Under the pieces are notes generated by a model. That model was not told the origin of the DNA. It saw only the letters and a list, made by a program, of their open reading frames with translations, and made no database searches. Shown here one piece after another: positions 22,115 through 31,715 of a stretch of 64,000 nucleotides of DNA (its first letter is position 1; each line of letters starts with the position of its first letter). Made by a program: the position numbers and the translations under genes. Source of the stretch: Pseudoips prasinana (Eukaryota > Arthropoda > Insecta > Lepidoptera > Nolidae); NCBI GenBank assembly GCA_951640165.1, contig OX621252.1, positions 31,083,934-31,147,933 on the forward strand, written 5' to 3'.

Positions 22115-22402
22115 GTATCAATATCAATGTCACCCACATAGCCCGAAGAATTGCAAAACTGAAGTGGCAGTGGGCGGGGCACATAGCTCGTAGAACCGAC
22201 GGCCGTTGGGACAGTAAGGTTCTCGAGTGGCGACCACGAACCGGAAGACGCAGCGTGTGCAGGCCCCCTACAAGATGGACCGATGATATTGTGCGGGTCG
22301 CTGGAAACTGCTGGATGCGAATAGCGCAAGACCGGCAATTGTGGAGATCTTTGGGGGAGGCCTTTGTCCAGCAGTGGACGTCTTTCGGCTGATATGATGA
22401 AT
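22115..22402 (+). mobile_element. RTE-clade retrotransposon ORF2 C-terminus and tail
   Basis: One open frame ending at 22392 encodes ARRIAKLKWQWAGHIARRTD, then GRWDSKVLEWRPRTGRRSV, then RPPTRWTDDIVRVAG, and a tail QQWTSFG with a stop. This is the conserved end of RTE-clade reverse transcriptases. It is the best-preserved copy of this family in the window, but still truncated at the left. The tail is GCTGATATGATGA. Confidence 0.85.
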
Positions 22403-22609
22403 GTCAATGTCAACCCTAGGTGAAACCTAGGTTTACCGTTGACTTTAATAAATGCAATCTGTTTTCAAACTCAAAACTCAAACACAAATATTTTATTTTT
22501 TAATCCATACTTAAGTATGGGTTTTATAAAAGATCTTAAAAATAATACAGGGTAATCTCCATATTCGGCGCGCACATGTTTACATTTGTATTTATTTAAT
22601 CTATGACCA

Positions 22610-22735
22610 CCCACTGAGTTTGTTTCGCTGGGTCTTCTCAGTTGGGGCGCATTGGATCCGGAGGTAGCATTAAAGCGCGACCATCGTTATTAACACAAGG
22701 TCCGTCATAATAATAATACCTTAATATACACAGCA
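22610..22735. repeat. Inverted dispersed pair with 33645-33775
   Basis: It contains GAGTTTGTTTCGCTGGGTCT, TCTCAGTTGGGGCGCATTGG, GTAGCATTAAAGCGCGACC and CACAAGGTCCG. The complement of all four blocks occurs in order at 33645-33775. Class unknown. Confidence 0.7.
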
Positions 22736-22794
22736 CCATTGACAATATGTCGTAAAAATATTAGACTTAAACTAGATATTTAAACATAATCTCT

Positions 22795-22990
22795 TGACAA
22801 TAACTTGATACAAGCTAGCTAAATATCATTAGTACAATAAAATAAATTGTATAAATGTTTTCATACAATGTGTACCTAAATATCTATGTTACTAGAAATA
22901 ATAATGTATACAACTATATTACTACACACATGTTCCGACTATTTACAAGCGCTTTCTTAGAGACTACGTGAATAAAAACCTTTTTTTATT
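22795..22990 (+). repeat. Dispersed repeat I, copy 3
   Basis: Third copy of the 200-bp unit at 14898, with TTGACAATAACTTGATAC at the left and AGAGACTACGTGAATAAAAA at the right. Confidence 0.7.
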
Positions 22991-23023
22991 TTATTTATTT
23001 ATTTATATGTATATATTGCTGCT

Positions 23024-23276
23024 GTGTGGTGACGGCGCGAGAATGTCAGACAGAATATCATCAGCCCATTTCATCTTGTGAGGGGCGTAAAAGTCAATCC
23101 GAGGGAATGTCTGCCAGAGGACGACCAGCAGCGTCTCTCTGAGTACTATTATTACCATCATACTGCGATCACCAAACCTTCTGACATGCTTGGCGATTAT
23201 AGCATATCCCCCCAAGATGATTCTTGGGGTGGCTTTTGTCCAGCAGTGGACTTAGTACAGCTGTTATCATGATGAT
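23024..23276 (+). mobile_element. Repeat family K, near-complete
   Basis: Block order as at 10629. One plus frame (23078-23272 region) encodes a peptide like REYLPED, then LSEYYY, then GDYSISPQDDSW, also found in the copy at 24614-24862. The family may therefore be the coding end of an RTE-like ORF. A CCCCAAGA/TCTTGGGG hairpin lies at 23210-23229. Confidence 0.65.
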
Positions 23277-23567
23277 GGATCTATGTATATTATAGAACAT
23301 CCTAAAACCTCACTGTAAACAAATAGAACGCAATTCTAAATCAAAATGGCATGACGCGAAGACCTCGTAAATACGTCTTTGGAAAAACTTTACTTGTCAA
23401 CTTATTTAAGTACTGGAACTTTCCCCGATTGCTTCCATCTTGGCGGCTAACAGGAAAAATATTACTCAGTCGTTAGTGACGTCAGTTTTTTTTTTCATTA
23501 TATTTTCTTACTTTTACTTCGCTGATTTGGGAAAATTGGCAGTAACTTGTAAAAAAAGGGTATTAAT

Positions 23568-23828
23568 CATAGCTAGTTGCTCTCATCGGTCCGTAAGGGT
23601 CAGCGCAGACAGAGAGGAGCGCAGCGGATAGGGTTTTATTAAGGCACTAGAAAATCAACTTTAGAGCTATAGGAATAAAGCGCATATATGCTTGAACCTG
23701 ACAAAATGCTCTCGCAGTCTCGAGCATTATAATTTTACAGTTGATTTTCTAGTGCCTTAATAAAATCCTCTCCGCTGCGCTCCTCTGGCTGGCCCTAAGC
23801 GATCAGCGAGGTTAATTAACTAGGCTTA
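23568..23828. mobile_element. Foldback MITE with long inverted arms
   Basis: Arms 23616-23660 and 23739-23783 (45 bp, two mismatches) begin GGAGCGCAGCGGA and include TTATTAAGGCACTAGAAAAT. Weaker complementarity extends outward to about 23570 and 23828. The 78-bp centre is AT-rich. No transposase. The terminal duplication is not clear. Confidence 0.7.
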
Positions 23829-24000
23829 CGGTCGGTCCATAGATGGTTGACCACCAAAGTGGTTTCATTTCTGAGCGTCTCCGTGCTTTGGAGGGCACGT
23901 TAAGCTGTCAGTCCCGGTTGTAGTCATTAGAAAACAGTCTATGTCCATGTCAAAGGCCTAATGGGCGGCTTAAACAATTCTGATCTAGGATAACCACTGC
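23829..24000 (-). repeat. Repeat family F
   Basis: Minus-strand order is GGTTATCCTAGATCAGA, TTAAGCCGCCCATTAGGCCT, ACAACCGGGACTGACAGCTT, GTGCCCTCCAAAGCACGGAG, then CCATCTATGGACC. It matches 34078-34268 and 53322-53470 (plus) and 44890-45045 (minus). Class not known. Confidence 0.6.
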
Positions 24001-24042
24001 CTTTACAATAAGCAAGTGTAGACTGCCTTCTGTTTTAATATC

Positions 24043-24463
24043 GGCTATGGCACCGTACGTGCACAAGTGTGTACAACACAATATGCACTTTCTATTCCCT
24101 TAAATAATAATAATAATATCTGGGGACAATGTCACACAGATCATCCTAGCCCCAAACTAAGCAAAGCTTGTACTATGGGTACCAGGCGACGATATACATA
24201 CTTATATAGATAGATAAATACATATATACATAGAAAACATCCATGACTCACAAACAAATATTCGTGCTCATCACACAAATATTTGCACTTACCGGGATTC
24301 GAACCCAGGACCACCAGCTTCGTAGGCAGGAGCACTACCAACTAGGCTATGTTGACCGTCGTAAAGGTCAGGTATAGAACAGATGGTTTTACGGCTCCGA
24401 GGCACGGAAACTTGCACTAACATGCTGACTCCAGACAGAAAATTCTTGACTGAGAAATCATAT
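24043..24463 (-). mobile_element. SINE family C, split by SINE family A
   Basis: 24043-24103 is the 3' part (GCGCAC-like region and TTTCTATTCCCTT). 24361-24463 is the middle (GGTCAGGTATAGAACAGATG, CGGCTCCGAGGCACGG). The family A SINE lies between them exactly where the family C consensus would be continuous. The family C copy is the older. Confidence 0.6.
24104..24360 (-). mobile_element. SINE family A copy, nested in family C
   Basis: Full-length structure: head with intact A and B boxes at the right end, (ATT)n tail at 24104-24118. It is nearly identical to the copy at 26771-27028; both encode the same chance 66-codon minus frame. Confidence 0.85.
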
Positions 24464-24570
24464 TATATGTATGTACCTATACATTTAATAAGTTTGGAAT
24501 AGGAACTAGTCATGATTCCAATTCAGAAGTCTTTCAGTTTCAAAGCTAATACAAGTTACTGTTTCTGGGT

Positions 24571-24840
24571 CATCATTACAGCTTAAATAAGTCCACTGCT
24601 GGACAAGCCTCCCTCAAGAATCATCTTGAGGGGATATGCCATAATCGCCACGCTTGGCAGGCGGGTTGGCGATCGCAGTATGATGGTCGTAGTACTCAGA
24701 AGGAAGCTGCTTCCCGTCCTCTGGTAGATATTCCCTCGGGTCGACTTCTACGCCCCCCACGGGATGAGATGGGGTGATGATATTCTGATTCTGATATTTG
24801 TCGCCGTCACCACACAGCGTCACACACTGTTTCTGGGTAA
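24571..24840 (-). mobile_element. Repeat family K, near-complete
   Basis: Minus-strand order: CATCCCGTGGGGGGCGTAG, TCGACCCGAGGGAATATC, GGACGGGAAGCAGC, GAGTACTACGACCATCATAC, GCCAAGCGTGGCGATTATGG, hairpin CCTCAAGA/TCTTGAGG, CCAGCAGTGGACTT, and tail. The minus frame encodes GGVEVDPREYLPEDGKQLPS and GDYGISPQDDS, matching the copy at 23024. Confidence 0.65.
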
Positions 24841-24892
24841 TTGGCTGGTTTTCAGTTATCATTAGAGTAGCATAATGATTTCAGTACTTATA

Positions 24893-25130
24893 ATATAATA
24901 ATACCCTGGGACATTATTCACACACGACGATCTGATCTCAAACTAAGCAAAGCTTGGACTATGGAAACCAGATAACTGATATACTACATATTTTGTTTTT
25001 GTAAATACATACTTATATAGATAATTACACCCAGACTCACGACAAACAGATATGTTCATGCATACAAATATCTGTCCTGGGTGGGAATCGAACCCACGAC
25101 CAGTGGCGTAAAAGCACGCCAACAGGCCCT
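24893..25130 (-). mobile_element. SINE family B copy
   Basis: The tail side has CCTGGGACATTATTCACACA. The head at the right has GGGTGGGAATCGAACCCACG (complement of the B box) and ends ACGCCAACAGGCCCT. Near full length. Confidence 0.8.
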
Positions 25131-25619
25131 TCTAATATTGATATGGTATGAATTCAAATAATAATGTTGATGTTTATTTTTGTTTCAGTTTCCATCTGAC
25201 GAAGACTTCTAATCGTAATGTAGTGTAAGTACCCTCATTATTCCTATTATTTTACAGTACCGACTTGCCCCGGCTTCGCCCGGGTTGTGAGTAAGAAAAA
25301 GAAACTAATATTTGACTTTATGTATCATGATTGATTATTTTGTTATCCCCAATTTGGATTTTGGGGTGCGGACTAACTTCTGATTGACAAAACTGAGTCA
25401 GACCCTAAATAGAAGCTAACGGCCAAAACTTGACTCAAATTTTCTTATAACCGATGAAGTTACGTATTGAAATATCATGTTAGATACTGAACGCAATTTA
25501 AGCCACGGGTAACCACTGCCTTGTGATAAAAAAAGGAAATAACATTAGATATCGTACAATGGGCGGTATAATTTATATTTCTATAGGGAACGCCAAATAA
25601 TTAATTTAATAGAATTTTT
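25131..25619. other. No gene; possible Helitron-like scrap
   Basis: 25262-25290 has CGACTTGCCCCGGCTTCGCC, a motif like the 3' ends of Helitron-type repeats, but no full element could be drawn. The rest is AT-rich. Confidence 0.3.
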
Positions 25620-25937
25620 GAAGTTATACTTCTTTTGGCGCGATGGAGAAAAATTATGAGAGTGAATTTTTAAGATGCGCGCGCACACCGACACCAAAAA
25701 ATTTAACAGCATGAAGTTAGTTCTAGGTGGTATGAGAGTGAATTTTTACGATGCGCGCGCATCGTGCGCGCGCATCGTAAAAATAACAGCATGAAGTTAG
25801 TTCTAGGTGGTATGAAAATGTATGAGAGTGAATTTTTACGATGCGCGCGCATCGTAGTAATAACAGCATGACGTTAGTTCTAGGTGGTATGAAAATTGAT
25901 AACTATGTTCAAGTTGTTTATTAAGAAGTATAACTTC
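25620..25937. mobile_element. MITE with 15-bp perfect TIRs and internal tandem repeats
   Basis: TIRs GAAGTTATACTTCTT at 25620-25634 and its exact complement at 25923-25937. Inside are three tandem units of about 76-90 bp (starting 25656, 25732, 25822), each with GAGAGTGAATTTTTA, a GATGCGCGCGCATC palindrome and CATGAAGTTAGTTCTAGGTG. Unit 2 has a doubled palindrome. No coding capacity. Confidence 0.7.
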
Positions 25938-26571
25938 TAACGCGTGTACATAAGTACACACAAGTTTTTTTTCATACTTCCATAAATAATTAATTAGGTA
26001 ATTTTTGAGTTTATTATACAAACAGAAAAACATAAAAATATCAAATTCTTTTTTTTTTTTTTTTTGTAGACACAAACCAATCCATAAAAATAAGTAAAAA
26101 TAAATGAATAGTACAAAGGTTCTACTTAGTTCGTACGATTTTATTCCAGCAGACAGAAGAAATTCTAAAGAGCCAAAATAATTTGTGTTAGTCAACAATA
26201 CACTTTCGTACTACTATTTAGACCAATACTGTCATACATATAAATATTATGTCCAAAACATACTTAATCTTTACTATATTTATGAAATTAGCTTTGACAT
26301 GAAAGAAACTATTTCCCAAAAGTATCGGAAATAAATATATTTAATTGCAACAATTCGTAATAGGGGTCTAATAATGGAATTGGCAGCCATATCGCTTAGG
26401 GCGATCTCACTAAAGGAAACAAAATTGGCCGGCGAGCTGGACTGGCATGCCAACGATGTTGTAGGTACCGTTCTTGGGCTTATAACAGGTTTACTAATAA
26501 ATAATATGAACTCTATCCCTTGTGATCTTGTTTTTAGTTTATTCCTAACAAGGATTTGCTGTAATATGTCC
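25938..26571. other. No gene seen
   Basis: A poly-T run at 26049-26066, then AT-rich sequence. Opposing frames of 106 (minus) and 88 (plus) codons overlap at 26280-26640; neither shows a family I recognise. Confidence 0.35.
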
Positions 26572-26628
26572 TCTTTGGGGGTATATAGCAAAAAGGTCAA
26601 TCACCTTTTTGCTATGTACCCCCAAAGA
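26572..26628. repeat. Near-perfect hairpin, 26-bp arms
   Basis: Arms 26572-26597 and 26603-26628 pair with one mismatch and a 5-nt loop; the core is TCTTTGGGGGTA and GCAAAAAGGT. It looks like a local inverted duplication rather than a transposon. Confidence 0.85.
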
Positions 26629-26654
26629 ATGAGCAAGTAAAAAAGTTACTAGTT

Positions 26655-26760
26655 AAAAATAATGAAATGAAATGAAATTTATTCAGCACTTGGGTATTAA
26701 CATAAACATAGTCGAATACAGTATAAAAATTACAAAAAAAATAATTAGTCCGTCCGTGCG
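26655..26760 (-). mobile_element. Retroelement 3' tail, probable
   Basis: The plus strand shows AATGAAATGAAATGAAATTT followed by ATTCAGCACTTGGG. On the minus strand that is a (TTTCA)n tail after a short UTR, a pattern common to CR1-like non-LTR ends. No codons remain. Confidence 0.45.
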
Positions 26761-26770
26761 GTCTGTTTTA

Positions 26771-27028
26771 TATCTGGGGACAATATATCTGGGGACAATG
26801 TCACACAGATCATCCTAGCCCCAAACTAAGCAAAGCTTGTACTATGGGTACCAGGCGACGATATACATACTTATATAGATAGATAAATACATATATACAT
26901 AGAAAACATCCATGACTCAGAAACAAATATTCGTGCTCATCACACAAATATTTGCACTTACCGGGATTCGAACCCAGGACCACCAGCTTCGTAGGCAGGA
27001 GCACTACCAACTAGGCTATGGTGACCGT
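26771..27028 (-). mobile_element. SINE family A copy
   Basis: Full-length copy with a small duplicated tail end (TATCTGGGGACAATA twice at 26771-26800). Head at the right with intact boxes. It sits just 5' of the non-LTR element. Confidence 0.85.
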
Positions 27029-27099
27029 TTTATCAGATATATTTTCTTAAATCCTAAAATAAATAACAAGTTACTAATCTATTATTTTTTTAAATTTAG

Positions 27100-29889
27100 T
27101 TGTACTATATTAAAATAAAACTTTCTGAAACTTGGTTGAACTCGAGTGTTTTAAGTTCCGAATTATTTAGTGATAATTATATAGTTTATAGGCGAGATAG
27201 AGAGTCTTCAGGCTTTCACAGTGAAAAGGAGGGGGGTGGAGTACTTATAGCTGTCTCAAAATCTATTTCATCAAAGAGAATGCATGATTGGGAAAGTATG
27301 TGCGAAGACGTTTGGGTTTTGATAGATATCCCACATTCCAAATTCCAAAAGAAGTTGGTAATCTGTGCCGTTTACATCCCTCCTCCTGTACAAAGTCAGA
27401 TTTTAAAACATTACATCCAAAATTGTAATTCAATATTGGAACGTTATGATGGTAACATGTGTATCATGGGTGATTTTAATCTCAGCAATATCGATTGGAC
27501 TAAGCAAAATTTCCAAACTACTCAGCTGAATCACATGTTCATCGATTTTGCAAATATTTCAAACCTACGTCAATATAATAATGTAGAGAACCACAAGCAG
27601 AAGATACTAGACCTTATACTTACTGACGCGCCGCAGTGCACTGTGATTTCAAGTAACGATTTTCTATGCCCTGTTGACCCACTACATCCACCCTTAGAAA
27701 TTGAAATTTCAATAGCTCCGAATGTAACCGAGTTGAAATCTAACACAAACCAACGGAAACTGAATTTCCATAAAGCTGACTATGAAGTTATCATAAGTCA
27801 GCTATCAGATATTAATTGGGATATTTTATTCTCTACATGTCATGATGTCAATGCTATGATAGCCTTATTCTATGCTCAAATTAAAGAGATAATTTATAGA
27901 AATGTTCCGTCTACCATATACAGGGATAAGAAACATCCCATATGGTTCAATAAAGCTCTCATCAATACTATTAGAGAGAAAAATAATGTGCACAATAGAT
28001 TAAAAAAGTATGGAAATCCTAGAGACAAATTAGAGTTCCGCCTTTTAAGTAACCGATGTGCTAAAATGGCGGAAAACTGTTATAATAAATATATAAATGA
28101 AGTAGAATGTAGGATTTCGGAAAATGTTAAATGTTTCTGGTCCTTCATAAAATCCAAAAAAGATAATCCCAATACCTATCCTAGTACAATGACCGATGGA
28201 CTTAGCATTAAAAATGACGGACCAGGTATATGTAATTTATTTGCAGATACATTTGAAAAAAATTATAGCGAAATCGACGTCACAAATTTAAATTTATTCC
28301 GTCATCAGTTACCTAAACATTTACTCGGGATCAGCGCTAAATACTCTGATTTGGCAGTTTCAAATAAAATTATATATGAAAAACTTAAAAATTTAGACAT
28401 TACTAAAGGCGCCGGGCCTGATGCAGTTCCTCCTATATTTATTAGAAACTGCGCTTCTCAGTTAGTAAAGCCATTGCATGCAATTATTAATAAATCTTTG
28501 ACTGCTGGGGTCTTTCCAGATGAGTGGAAATGTGCCAAGGTAATTCCCATTTATAAATCTGGTGACAAAACTGCTGTTAGCAATTACAGACCCATATCTA
28601 TCCTCTCTACACTGGCAAAAGTATTTGAATCAATAGTTTGTACCAAAATTAAAAACTATTTTCAACAATATATTACTGATCATCAACATGGCTTCACTAA
28701 AGCTAGATCAACGTCTTCAAATTTGGTAACGTTTGTGGAAGAAATGACTGAGGCTATAGATGGTATTCAAGAAGTCGATGTCATTTACACCGACTTTAGT
28801 AAAGCTTTTGATCGCGTCCCCCATTACGTGCTACTCAGTAAGCTTTCTGCCTATGGTTTCACAGGTACTTTTCTTAATTGGATTAAAAGCTACTTAAGTA
28901 AACGTTTTTATTTTGTAGCAGTAAATGGATACAGGTCCGACTTACGTAATATTGCATCAGGTGTTCCACAAGGATCAAACTTGGGACCGATATTCTTCAA
29001 TATCTTTATAAATGACATCCCCAAATGTTTTCAGTATTCTAAACCATCTTTATTTGCGGATGATCTCAAAATAATGCGGGTAATAAAGAGCGACATAGAC
29101 GTTACTTATTTGCAGACTGACCTAGACAATTTAAATGAATGGTGTTGCACCAATAAAATGTACCTCAACACAGAAAAGTGTTATCATATGAAATTTTCAC
29201 GAAAACACAATAATAACAATGCTACTTACAAAATAGGAGGGAATATTTTGAAAAAAATTGGCATACATAAAGATCTTGGGGTTACAGTAGACGAAAAAAT
29301 GACATTCATACCTCACATGGACCAAGTCATCAAAAAAGCTTCTAAAATGTTAGGCTTTATAATAAGAAATGGTAAAGTTTTTCGGGAACCGCATACTAAA
29401 ATCCTACTATACAATAGCTTAGTTCGTAGTCTATTAGAATACTGCACAGTCGTATGGAGACCACACTACGCCACACACATACTTCGTATTGAAAGAATAC
29501 AAAAAAGATTCTTGTGGCATCTTGCCTATTCCACAGGCACGACTAAGAAGTACAAGACATATCAAGATAGGCTTAAACATTTCAGAATAACTTCTTTGGA
29601 TAAACGCAGGACACAAGCGGATCTACATTTCTTATGCAAACTTTTAAAATATGGTATATCGTGTCCACAGCTTCTAAAACGAATAAATTTTAATGTTCCA
29701 CGACGACCACCTCGTAAACCTATTGCGCTGTTGGTGCCTCCCTTTCGTAGAACGGTTCTGGGTTACAATGCTCCCATACCAAGATTGTGTAGACAATTTA
29801 ACAGGTATTTTACTGGGCCAATAGACCTTTTCAGCATGAAATCAAGTGCACTGCGTAAAACAATATTTGAAATAGTGTCAGACTCATAG
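27100..29889 (+). CDS. Non-LTR retrotransposon ORF2 (endonuclease + reverse transcriptase), 5'-truncated
   Basis: A 929-codon open frame; the listed first codon is TTG, so there is no true start here. The frame begins inside the endonuclease at the LSETWL motif, having lost the first catalytic Asn region. GDFN is at residues 124-127 and the D-LILTD block at about 166. The reverse transcriptase has GAGPDAVPP, NYRPISILS, the YTDFSKAFDRVPH block (motif A), SGVPQGSNLGP, and FADD at 652-655. The C-terminus has a thumb-like region ending RLCRQFNRY. Family knowledge: this protein nicks target DNA and primes reverse transcription from the nick. It groups with Jockey/CR1-type elements. No premature stop or frameshift, so insertion is probably recent, but the copy cannot be autonomous. 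Confidence 0.9.
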   Translation: MYYIKIKLSETWLNSSVLSSELFSDNYIVYRRDRESSGFHSEKEGGGVLIAVSKSISSKRMHDWESMCEDVWVLIDIPHSKFQKKLVICAVYIPPPVQSQILKHYIQNCNSILERYDGNMCIMGDFNLSNIDWTKQNFQTTQLNHMFIDFANISNLRQYNNVENHKQKILDLILTDAPQCTVISSNDFLCPVDPLHPPLEIEISIAPNVTELKSNTNQRKLNFHKADYEVIISQLSDINWDILFSTCHDVNAMIALFYAQIKEIIYRNVPSTIYRDKKHPIWFNKALINTIREKNNVHNRLKKYGNPRDKLEFRLLSNRCAKMAENCYNKYINEVECRISENVKCFWSFIKSKKDNPNTYPSTMTDGLSIKNDGPGICNLFADTFEKNYSEIDVTNLNLFRHQLPKHLLGISAKYSDLAVSNKIIYEKLKNLDITKGAGPDAVPPIFIRNCASQLVKPLHAIINKSLTAGVFPDEWKCAKVIPIYKSGDKTAVSNYRPISILSTLAKVFESIVCTKIKNYFQQYITDHQHGFTKARSTSSNLVTFVEEMTEAIDGIQEVDVIYTDFSKAFDRVPHYVLLSKLSAYGFTGTFLNWIKSYLSKRFYFVAVNGYRSDLRNIASGVPQGSNLGPIFFNIFINDIPKCFQYSKPSLFADDLKIMRVIKSDIDVTYLQTDLDNLNEWCCTNKMYLNTEKCYHMKFSRKHNNNNATYKIGGNILKKIGIHKDLGVTVDEKMTFIPHMDQVIKKASKMLGFIIRNGKVFREPHTKILLYNSLVRSLLEYCTVVWRPHYATHILRIERIQKRFLWHLAYSTGTTKKYKTYQDRLKHFRITSLDKRRTQADLHFLCKLLKYGISCPQLLKRINFNVPRRPPRKPIALLVPPFRRTVLGYNAPIPRLCRQFNRYFTGPIDLFSMKSSALRKTIFEIVSDS

Positions 29890-30190
29890 AAAAATTCTAG
29901 TAATTAATTTAATTTAGATATTTAATAATATTTATAACTGTTATTGATTGTTCCTTGTTTATTTTTAATTTTAATAGATCTAAGTACTTGTTTTATAATA
30001 TTTTCCTATAAAACATGTAATATAGATTAATTTACTACCTATAGAGTGTATCTAAAAATGTGGTGTTTACCTATAATTAGATGCGCAATTAGAATTAAGT
30101 TTTATTGTATACTGTATCTGTAAATGAAACATTGTCGCTTCTGTTGGTAAACCTAATAAATATAAAAAAAATTAAAAAAATAAAATTAAA
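27105..30190 (+). mobile_element. 5'-truncated Jockey/CR1-type non-LTR retrotransposon
   Basis: The 5' boundary lies near 27105-27112, where AT-rich host sequence changes to coding. The 3' UTR (29890-30190) ends in an A-rich stretch at about 30155-30190. A/T-rich flanks at both ends prevent a firm call of the target duplication. Confidence 0.75.
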
Positions 30191-30199
30191 GAATTGAAG

Positions 30200-30480
30200 G
30201 CAATGAGCATTTGGCTAGCGCAGAAGGCTCTTAACCAGTAGCTTTAATTAAACGTCTAATACCTGAGGCCACCCTTTTGGGGTTCGGGTCACAGCTCAGG
30301 GGGCCGCTGAAGCAAAAGGACAGAATTCTAAGAGAGGGTGTGATCAGTTGCACGGGATCACCGATAACGCGTTAAGGGGCCAAAGCGATCCTCGCCGCTG
30401 AGGAACCTACCCTAGCTAACCTGCGGCTTTCTCTAGCTACCTAGGTGGACGACCCGGAGAAGAAAGCCACAAAGAAACTC
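30200..30480 (+). repeat. Repeat family G, copy 1
   Basis: It shares with 56650-56895 the blocks CTGAAGCAAAAGGACAGAAT, GATCACCGATAACG, GTTAAGGGGCCAAAGCGATC and CTCGCCGCTGAGGAACCTAC. Probably SINE-like, since the other copy has a tRNA-like head. This copy continues with a pyrimidine-rich end. Confidence 0.5.
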
Positions 30481-30783
30481 CGGGCTTGATTTTTTCGTCT
30501 TCTTTTGCTTTTTGTTTTAATACGTAAAATAATAATTTAAGTTAAGGGTGTGACCACATCTTAAGTGTTAATAAAGAATTAGTGTTTTCACTGGCGTAAG
30601 GATTTGAGCTGGGAGGTGTCCGCTACATACTTTCCATGGGTGTTCTACAAGACGACTGAGGGATAACAGTTTTATAGCAATAGCACCCCCTTTGTACTAG
30701 CTACCACCTAACTACGGTCGCCAACTCGCATGCCAAACGGCACACCCCTCCAAGTGGTAACAACGTAAAAAGCTTTAGGGGAG

Positions 30784-30934
30784 GCCTGTGTCCAGCGTTC
30801 CCTGGGTTTCCCATATTAGGCGCTAGCAGAAGTCCACGAGTAGGTTCAGTCCGACATACCCGCAGACACTTTTTGCGGGTGGCATGCTTAGGCATTCCTA
30901 CTGCCTTAACAAACAAAAATGCCTATGTCCAGCA
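30784..30934 (+). mobile_element. Short retroposon family E inserted in an RTE-like tail, with TSD
   Basis: The E body is 30798-30919, ending in an A-rich run. It is flanked by GCCTGTGTCCAGC (30785-30797) and GCCTATGTCCAGC (30920-30932), a 13-bp duplication with one mismatch. The duplicated bases are the GCC-TGTCCAGCAGTGG end of an RTE-like copy whose remainder follows to about 30957. This supports retroposition of family E. Confidence 0.65.
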
Positions 30935-31234
30935 GTGGAAGATATAAGGCTGTTGATTTGAAGCGTTATACTTAAGAAATAAATCATAATAATATATCAC
31001 TGTGCGAACTGCATAGAAGCAAACGCTAAAGGTATCGCTAAACTTTCTATAGACTATTACTATTTTATAACAAAGATTATCGAGCGAACTCACAAACTAT
31101 AGAAGTGTATTTTTGATGGCTCTTTGTAAGTTATGAACTGACGCGATTGAGATGCACTAATTAGTTTAGAAAATGGTGAAACGTTTTCTTTACCCGCCAC
31201 GGCCATATCTATAAAAGTTTTGTTGGAAAGATCA

Positions 31235-31715
31235 TTAATGTCAGTTGAATGACGTCCGCTGCTGGACGATGGCCTCCTTGAAAGATGTCCACGTTGGAAG
31301 TGTGTAATCCCCACGCTTAGCAGACGGGTTGCCTATCGCAATATTATGGTCATCATAGACGGTCACCATAGCCTAGTTGGTAGTACTCCTGCCTACGAAA
31401 CTGGTGGTCCTGGGTTCGAATCCCGGTAAGTGCAAATATTTGTGTGATGAGCACGAATATTTGTTTCTGAGTCATGGATGTTTTCTATGTATTTAAGTAT
31501 TTATCTATCTATATAAGTATGTATATCGTCGCCTGGTACCCATAGTACAAGCTTTGCTTAGTTTGGGGTTAGGATGATCTGTGTGACATTGTCCCCAGAT
31601 ATTATTATTATTATTATTATATGTTACACAGAAAGACTCTGCTTCCCGTTCTGTGAGCGATATTTCCTCGGAACGACTTCTACACCCCCCACGAGATGAA
31701 ACGGGTGGGAATCAA
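31235..31715 (-). mobile_element. Repeat family K, split by SINE family A
   Basis: 31235-31356 has the 3' half (CAGTTGAATGACGTCCGCTG, CCCACGCTTAGCAGACGGG, ATTATGGTCATCAT). 31625-31715 has the 5' half (CTCTGCTTCCCGTTCTG, ATTTCCTCGGAACGACTTCT, CCCCCCACGAGATGA). Together they match the uninterrupted copy at 24571-24840. Confidence 0.7.
31359..31620 (+). mobile_element. SINE family A, nested in family K
   Basis: Full-length plus-strand copy: head GGTCACCATAGCCTAGTTGG, B box GGTTCGAATCCCGG near 31414, and an (ATT)n tail of about 20 bp ending at 31620. It is the clearest view of family A in sense orientation. Confidence 0.85.

Noticed and set aside
22036..22413. 125-codon minus frame, and similar antisense frames at 38220-38600 and 57713-58096
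   Set aside because: They are antisense shadows of the RTE reverse-transcriptase C-terminus.
24141..24341. 66-codon minus frame repeated at 26810-27010
   Set aside because: Both are chance frames in nearly identical SINE A copies.
25836..26198. 120-codon minus frame
   Set aside because: It is low complexity (poly-Lys from a T-run) and overlaps a MITE; no family.
26280..26640. Opposing frames of 106 and 88 codons
   Set aside because: No recognised domain, partly formed by the hairpin at 26572-26628.
27100..27102. TTG as start of the 929-codon frame
   Set aside because: The element is 5'-truncated; the frame simply opens after a stop, and TTG is not a credible start in an animal.
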